Shown here piece by piece: positions 6,237-8,957 of a stretch of DNA of 8,957 bases. The translations under genes were made by a program, and so were the position numbers. Origin of the DNA: Nitrospirota bacterium. Its GTDB lineage: Bacteria; Nitrospirota_A; Leptospirillia; Leptospirillales; Leptospirillaceae. The notes under the pieces were generated by a model that was not told where the DNA came from, did not search any database, and saw only the letters and a program-made list of their open reading frames with translations. The stretch is from contig JAKCCY010000106.1 of NCBI GenBank assembly GCA_021838765.1, positions 1-8,957 of the forward strand. The letters are read 5' to 3'. The first letter of the stretch is position 1, and the number at the start of each line of letters is the position of its first letter.

Positions 6237-6989
6237 ATGGAGAGGCTGAGCATCAGGAACTTTTCCGCCTATTACGGTGAGACTCAGGCGCTCAAAAGTG
6301 TCTCTATGGAAATCCCGGATCGGCAGGTTCTGGCTCTGATTGGTCCGTCCGGTTGCGGAAAGACGACCTTTCTCAGAAGCCTGAACCGGATGAACGATTT
6401 TGTGAAGGATTTTTCTGTCGAGGGGCAGGTGCTTCTTGACGGGCAGGATATCTATTCGCCGGAGATGCATCCGGTGATCTTACGGCGCCGTGTGGGCATG
6501 GTTTTTCAGAAACCGAACCCATTTACCAAATCGATCTTTGAAAATGTCGCCTATGGTCTGAGAATCCAGGGCATCCGGGCAAAAAGCGTTCTGAAAGATG
6601 TTGTTGAAAAATCTCTTCAGGCCGCGGCCCTTTGGGATGAAGTCAAGGACAGGCTTGATGATTCGGCTTTTGCCCTTTCCGGAGGTCAGCAACAAAGGCT
6701 TTGCATTGCCCGCGCTCTTGCTGTTGAGCCTGAAGTGATTCTCCTCGATGAACCCGCCTCGGCGCTCGACCCCATTTCGACCGCCCGAATTGAGGAATTG
6801 ATCCAGGAGTTGAAAATCCGTTACACCATCGTGATTGTGACGCATAATATGCAACAGGCCGCCCGCGTTTCTGACCAGACCGTTTTTTTCCTGAACGGGG
6901 AGATGGTTGAGATGGGGGTGACCTCCAAGATTTTTACGACACCGTCGGAGTCGAGGACGGAAGACTATATTACCGGGCGATTCGGCTGA
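6237..6989 (+). CDS. pstB: Phosphate import ATP-binding protein PstB
   Basis: Cytoplasmic ATPase of the phosphate importer, 250 residues, the usual PstB length. Every ABC element is intact: Walker A GPSGCGKT (36-43), the Q-loop with the PstB-typical FQKPNPF (90-96, Gln91), signature LSGGQQQR (147-154), Walker B VILLDEP (167-173, with D171 and catalytic E172), D-loop SALD (175-178) and switch His203. The N-terminus IRNFSAYYG matches the family start, so ATG 6237 is preferred. A modest AGGA (6225-6228) lies 8 bases upstream, weaker than the sites of the other genes. It lies 73 bases after pstA and 33 bases before phoU, in the usual pstSCAB-phoU order. The family couples ATP hydrolysis to transport through the PstC and PstA EAA loops. 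Confidence 0.95.
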   Translation: MERLSIRNFSAYYGETQALKSVSMEIPDRQVLALIGPSGCGKTTFLRSLNRMNDFVKDFSVEGQVLLDGQDIYSPEMHPVILRRRVGMVFQKPNPFTKSIFENVAYGLRIQGIRAKSVLKDVVEKSLQAAALWDEVKDRLDDSAFALSGGQQQRLCIARALAVEPEVILLDEPASALDPISTARIEELIQELKIRYTIVIVTHNMQQAARVSDQTVFFLNGEMVEMGVTSKIFTTPSESRTEDYITGRFG

Positions 6990-7011
6990 TCCTGATCCGA
7001 TTCACCGATGA

Positions 7012-7017
7012 AAGGGA
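7012..7017 (+). promoter_or_regulatory. Ribosome binding site supporting a GTG start for phoU
   Basis: AAGGGA lies 5 bases before GTG 7023, whereas the ATG at 7008 has no purine-rich site at a good distance. Confidence 0.55.
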
Positions 7018-7022
7018 TATTC

Positions 7023-7676
7023 GTGCACAGGCACTTTGATGCAGAGCTTGATGAACTCAAGGAAAAAGTTTCGGCCATGGGCCGGATGGTTGAAGAACAG
7101 CTTGAAGGTGCGATCAGCGCGCTTCTCGGGAGGGATGCCGACAAGGCGGGAGAGATTATTTCGAAAGATCATCAGGTCAATGCCATGGAGGTCGGCATCG
7201 ATGAAGACTGCATCCGGATGATCGCCCTCTACCAGCCGGAAGCCCGGGATCTTCGATTTATTATTACGGCGATGAAAATCATCACCGACCTTGAACGCAT
7301 GAGTGACTTGGCGGTCAATGTCTGCGAACGCGTCATCGAGCTTAAGGAAGAGATTCCCTACCCCATTCCGCCGGCCATTCCCCGAATGGGAGAGATCGCC
7401 CGGGAGATGCTTCTTGATGCGTTGTCCGCCTTTATCGCCAGGGACACGAAAAAGGCACTCGATGTTTGCCGCAGGGACGAAGAGGTCAATGTGATCCATC
7501 GTGAGCTGATCCGGTCGATCGTGACAGAACTTGCGCATGATCCGGAAAGGGTGAGTCCCGCTGTGCGGATCCTTTTCATGAGCCGTTCGCTGGAACGATT
7601 TGCGGACCATGTGACCAATGTTGCAGAGATCATCGTCTACCTGGTCGAGGGAAAGGTGATCCGGCACATCGTCTGA
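7023..7676 (+). CDS. phoU: Phosphate signalling regulator PhoU
   Basis: Cytoplasmic all-helical regulator of 217 residues that links Pst transporter activity to the PhoR-PhoB system; in the family, loss of PhoU usually leaves the Pho regulon on. It consists of two repeated three-helix PhoU domains (about 5-105 and 120-210). Each carries the metal-binding style motif: DLERMSDLAVNV (89-100, with D89, E91 and D95) and SLERFADHVTNVAE (189-202, with E191 and D195). The N-terminus HRHFDAELDEL is typical of PhoU. I favour GTG 7023 because AAGGGA precedes it; ATG 7008 would add five residues. It is the last gene of the pst run, 33 bases after pstB, and faces thyX. Family assignment is secure, the exact start less so. 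Confidence 0.92.
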   Translation: MHRHFDAELDELKEKVSAMGRMVEEQLEGAISALLGRDADKAGEIISKDHQVNAMEVGIDEDCIRMIALYQPEARDLRFIITAMKIITDLERMSDLAVNVCERVIELKEEIPYPIPPAIPRMGEIAREMLLDALSAFIARDTKKALDVCRRDEEVNVIHRELIRSIVTELAHDPERVSPAVRILFMSRSLERFADHVTNVAEIIVYLVEGKVIRHIV

Positions 7677-7681
7677 TCACC
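7655..7681. terminator. Possible bidirectional terminator between phoU and thyX
   Basis: GGTGATC (7655-7661) and GATCACC (7675-7681) form a perfect 7-base-pair stem over a 13-base loop that spans the phoU stop codon. On the minus strand it starts 10 bases after the thyX stop and is followed by TTTCC; on the plus strand a T-rich stretch appears near 7688-7700. T tracts are short on both sides, so function is uncertain. Confidence 0.4.
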
Positions 7682-7691
7682 GGTTCTCCCT

Positions 7692-8495
7692 TTACTGTTT
7701 TCGCTCTTCTGCTTTCTCGATCATCTCCCTGATGATCGGGAATTTTCTTCCAAAAAGGGTGTATGCAGCGAGGGCATACTCCCTGATTTCGTATTGGGCG
7801 GTTTCTTTTGTCCTGAGAGAAAAGAAATTCAAGAGGGAGCGAAGGTTGACCGTCCAGTAGACATCGCTGTAAGCGGCGACAGGAACCGCACCTCTCAATA
7901 ACTCCCTTGCACGTGCCCTGTAGGGATCCCTTCCGCCCTCGTTCTCCGGTATCACTCCTTTTTTCCTGGCTTCCTCAATGTTTTGACACGCCTGCTCGTA
8001 TTCTTCCTCATAGAAATCCTGAAGTTCTTCAAGAAGAGCTGTATAGCGATGGACCTGTTTTTCGGAAAGGACGGGAAATCCGTCGACCAGAAGGGCATTT
8101 CCCGAGGGGATATAAAACGCTGAAATGGGTTTTCTGTATCTCATGGAAAACTCGTTCCATGTTGAGATCCGATGTTTGACCCATTGTCTCAGAACAAAGA
8201 TCGGAGCAATAAATCGGTAACGGAAGAGGACTGTTTCAAAAGGGGTCCCATGTTGTTCGGAAAAGAGGTGATAGAGAAGGGAGAGGTCCTTTTCGGACAT
8301 TTCCGAAGGTGAGTGCAGACGCTTGTTGGAGGTTGAGACCCTTGCTGTATTGAGGATGGTTGTTTCGTCCCCCCATGTATCTTCGAGTTCAATAAATCCA
8401 AATGTTCCGATCCTGAATGTTCCCTGTGGATTGTGTTCGCATCGTGTACTGATTTCCTGGGCGATTTCCCTGGTCGAATCATTTTGTCTGGCCAT
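7692..8495 (-). CDS. thyX: Flavin-dependent thymidylate synthase ThyX
   Basis: Cytoplasmic enzyme that methylates dUMP to dTMP using methylene-tetrahydrofolate, with FAD and NADPH carrying the reduction; it replaces ThyA in many bacteria. The 267-residue protein shows the family motif as KHR-x7-S (107-117, KHRISTWNEFS) followed by MRYRK. The usual first Arg is Lys here. The second conserved block is AYSDVYWTVNLRSLLNFFSLR (208-228), with R219 in the position of the substrate-contacting Arg. An N-terminal extension of roughly 25 residues precedes the typical start (IGTFGFIELEDTWG). The start ATG at 8495 has AAAGGA at about 10 bases upstream, slightly long. It converges on phoU and is unrelated to phosphate uptake. 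A region with a -10-like TAAAAT lies upstream. Identification is secure. Confidence 0.93.
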   Translation of the reverse strand: MARQNDSTREIAQEISTRCEHNPQGTFRIGTFGFIELEDTWGDETTILNTARVSTSNKRLHSPSEMSEKDLSLLYHLFSEQHGTPFETVLFRYRFIAPIFVLRQWVKHRISTWNEFSMRYRKPISAFYIPSGNALLVDGFPVLSEKQVHRYTALLEELQDFYEEEYEQACQNIEEARKKGVIPENEGGRDPYRARARELLRGAVPVAAYSDVYWTVNLRSLLNFFSLRTKETAQYEIREYALAAYTLFGRKFPIIREMIEKAEERKQ

Positions 8496-8525
8496 TCGTC
8501 GATGATCCTTTTCTGAGCTATTCCC

Positions 8526-8554
8526 ATTTTAGGGAAACAGGTTTGTCGTTCTTA
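8526..8554 (-). promoter_or_regulatory. Weak candidate promoter for thyX
   Basis: On the minus strand TAAAAT (8531-8526) matches five of six -10 positions, and TTAAGA lies 18 bases upstream as a partial -35. The -10 is about 30 bases before the thyX start. This is a hand match in an AT-rich region and could be chance. Confidence 0.3.
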
Positions 8555-8589
8555 AAGAGTTCATCCCGGCATTATATATTGCCCTTGGA

Positions 8590-8627
8590 TTCATGGATAC
8601 AGGCCATCTTTTCATGTTTTTCATGAA
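8590..8627. repeat. TTCATG repeats and a palindrome in the AT-rich intergenic stretch
   Basis: TTCATG occurs at 8590-8595 and again at 8611-8616, 21 bases apart. The second copy forms a perfect inverted repeat with CATGAA (8622-8627) across five T residues. TTTTCATG is also directly repeated at 8609 and 8618. The stretch from 8496 to 8795 contains no gene I can support. These repeats could be an operator for one of the divergent genes, or AT-rich coincidence. Confidence 0.35.
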
Positions 8628-8676
8628 TGATGAACTTCCATTTATTCTTCAGTATGATTTTTAAAAAAGTGGCATC

Positions 8677-8694
8677 TTTTAAAGAATATTAAAA
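8677..8694. repeat. AT-rich inverted repeat upstream of the last gene
   Basis: TTTTAA (8677-8682) and TTAAAA (8689-8694) form an inverted repeat around AGAATA. It lies about 100 bases before the likely start of the truncated gene. It could be a regulator site or a feature of AT-rich promoter DNA. Confidence 0.25.
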
Positions 8695-8795
8695 ATGTAT
8701 TTTATTTGCACTTTCTTTCGGAAGACAAGGTCCTGTATTCTGAATGGTAGATGAAAAAGTCTGAAGCTCAGAATGAACAAATGGTTGGAGACAAA

Positions 8796-8957
8796 ATGGA
8801 TTTGAGCAACAAGGAGGAGCCTCTTCCTCCTGGTTCTTCTCTTTTTGAAATATTGCACCGTACAACTCTGGTTTTTCTCGAAGAAATGATGGACCAGCTC
8901 GACCGATGGACTTACGAGCGTCGCTTCCATTCCTATCGAGTGAGTGTATTGGCCCTC
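8796..8957 (+). CDS. Truncated gene, possible HD-domain signalling protein
   Basis: The reading frame is open to the window end, so only the first 54 residues are visible. The preferred ATG 8796 has GGAG (8787-8790) 5 bases upstream. In-frame ATGs at 8751 and 8781 lack a clear site. The start is hydrophilic (MDLSNKEEPLPPG), followed by a probable helix LFEILHRTTLVFLEEMM and then RRFHSYRVSVLAL. The His-Ser-x-Arg-Val pattern after an amphipathic helix resembles the beginning of HD or HD-GYP phosphodiesterase domains, where HSxRV precedes the metal-binding His-Asp. The catalytic residues are beyond the window, so the assignment is tentative. It is transcribed away from thyX. No promoter is convincing, although a T-rich tract and small repeats lie upstream. 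Confidence 0.55.
   Translation, partial: MDLSNKEEPLPPGSSLFEILHRTTLVFLEEMMDQLDRWTYERRFHSYRVSVLAL
8812..8846 (+). other. Hairpin plus T-rich tract in the first codons of the last gene
   Basis: AGGAGGA (8812-8818) pairs perfectly with TCCTCCT (8825-8831) over a 6-base loop, and a T-rich run ending in TTTTT (8842-8846) follows. The arrangement resembles an early intrinsic terminator or a structure slowing ribosome loading 16 bases after the start codon. It may simply reflect the Glu-Glu-Pro and Pro-Pro codons. Confidence 0.35.

Noticed and set aside
5542..6249. A 235-codon plus-strand frame overlapping pstA and the pstA-pstB gap
   Set aside because: It overlaps the well-supported pstA in another frame, is rich in Arg, Gly and Cys without domain features, and has no fitting ribosome site.
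6199..6249. A 16-codon open frame in the pstA-pstB gap overlapping the pstB start, considered as a leader peptide
   Set aside because: It has no ribosome binding site at a proper distance and no feature beyond position; chance in an AT-rich gap is more likely.
8670..8686. TGGCAT considered as the -24 element of a sigma-54 promoter
   Set aside because: The required GC at the -12 position is missing at the right spacing.
1..8957. Search for CRISPR arrays, tRNA or rRNA genes, insertion sequences, integrase genes or defence systems
   Set aside because: I saw no repeat-spacer pattern, RNA gene signature, transposase or terminal inverted repeat. The window reads as core chromosomal housekeeping sequence.

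Overview
The window carries a complete phosphate (Pho) module on the plus strand, followed by a convergent thyX gene and the first codons of another plus-strand gene. The order is outer-membrane porin, phoB, pstS, pstC, pstA, pstB, phoU, then thyX (minus strand), then a truncated signalling-type gene. The porin's aromatic beta-strands, its C-terminal Phe and the Sec signal peptides point to a Gram-negative bacterium. Moderate to high GC, strong GGAGG-type ribosome sites and a DcaP-like porin beside phoB would fit an acidophilic Nitrospirota such as Leptospirillum. That placement comes from general recognition only and is weak.

Region by region: 61-1737 encodes a 558-residue porin ending in a rho-independent terminator (1756-1794). 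1953-2726 encodes a PhoB-type response regulator; no PhoR kinase gene follows it. 2727-2932 is the pstS control region. It holds three TGTCAT half-sites at exact 11-base intervals (2848, 2859, 2870), which is the layout of a PhoB-binding Pho box. 2933-4060 is pstS. 4061-4206 holds a strong hairpin followed by five T residues, overlapped by a second perfect hairpin that would exclude it; this looks like an attenuator between pstS and pstC. pstC, pstA, pstB and phoU follow closely (4207-7676). thyX (7692-8495, minus) converges on phoU across 15 bases. The remaining AT-rich stretch to 8795 has no convincing gene but contains small repeats. A gene beginning at about 8796 runs off the end and may be an HD-domain protein.

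Together, PstS binds periplasmic phosphate, PstC and PstA form the membrane channel and PstB supplies ATP hydrolysis. PhoU reports transporter state to the Pho signalling system, and PhoB activates transcription from the pstS promoter. The porin may supply phosphate or other anions across the outer membrane, which is inference from position. The architecture is well known. I see no new enzymatic system; the interest is in regulation (Pho boxes, the pstS-pstC attenuator) and in a few unusual residues.
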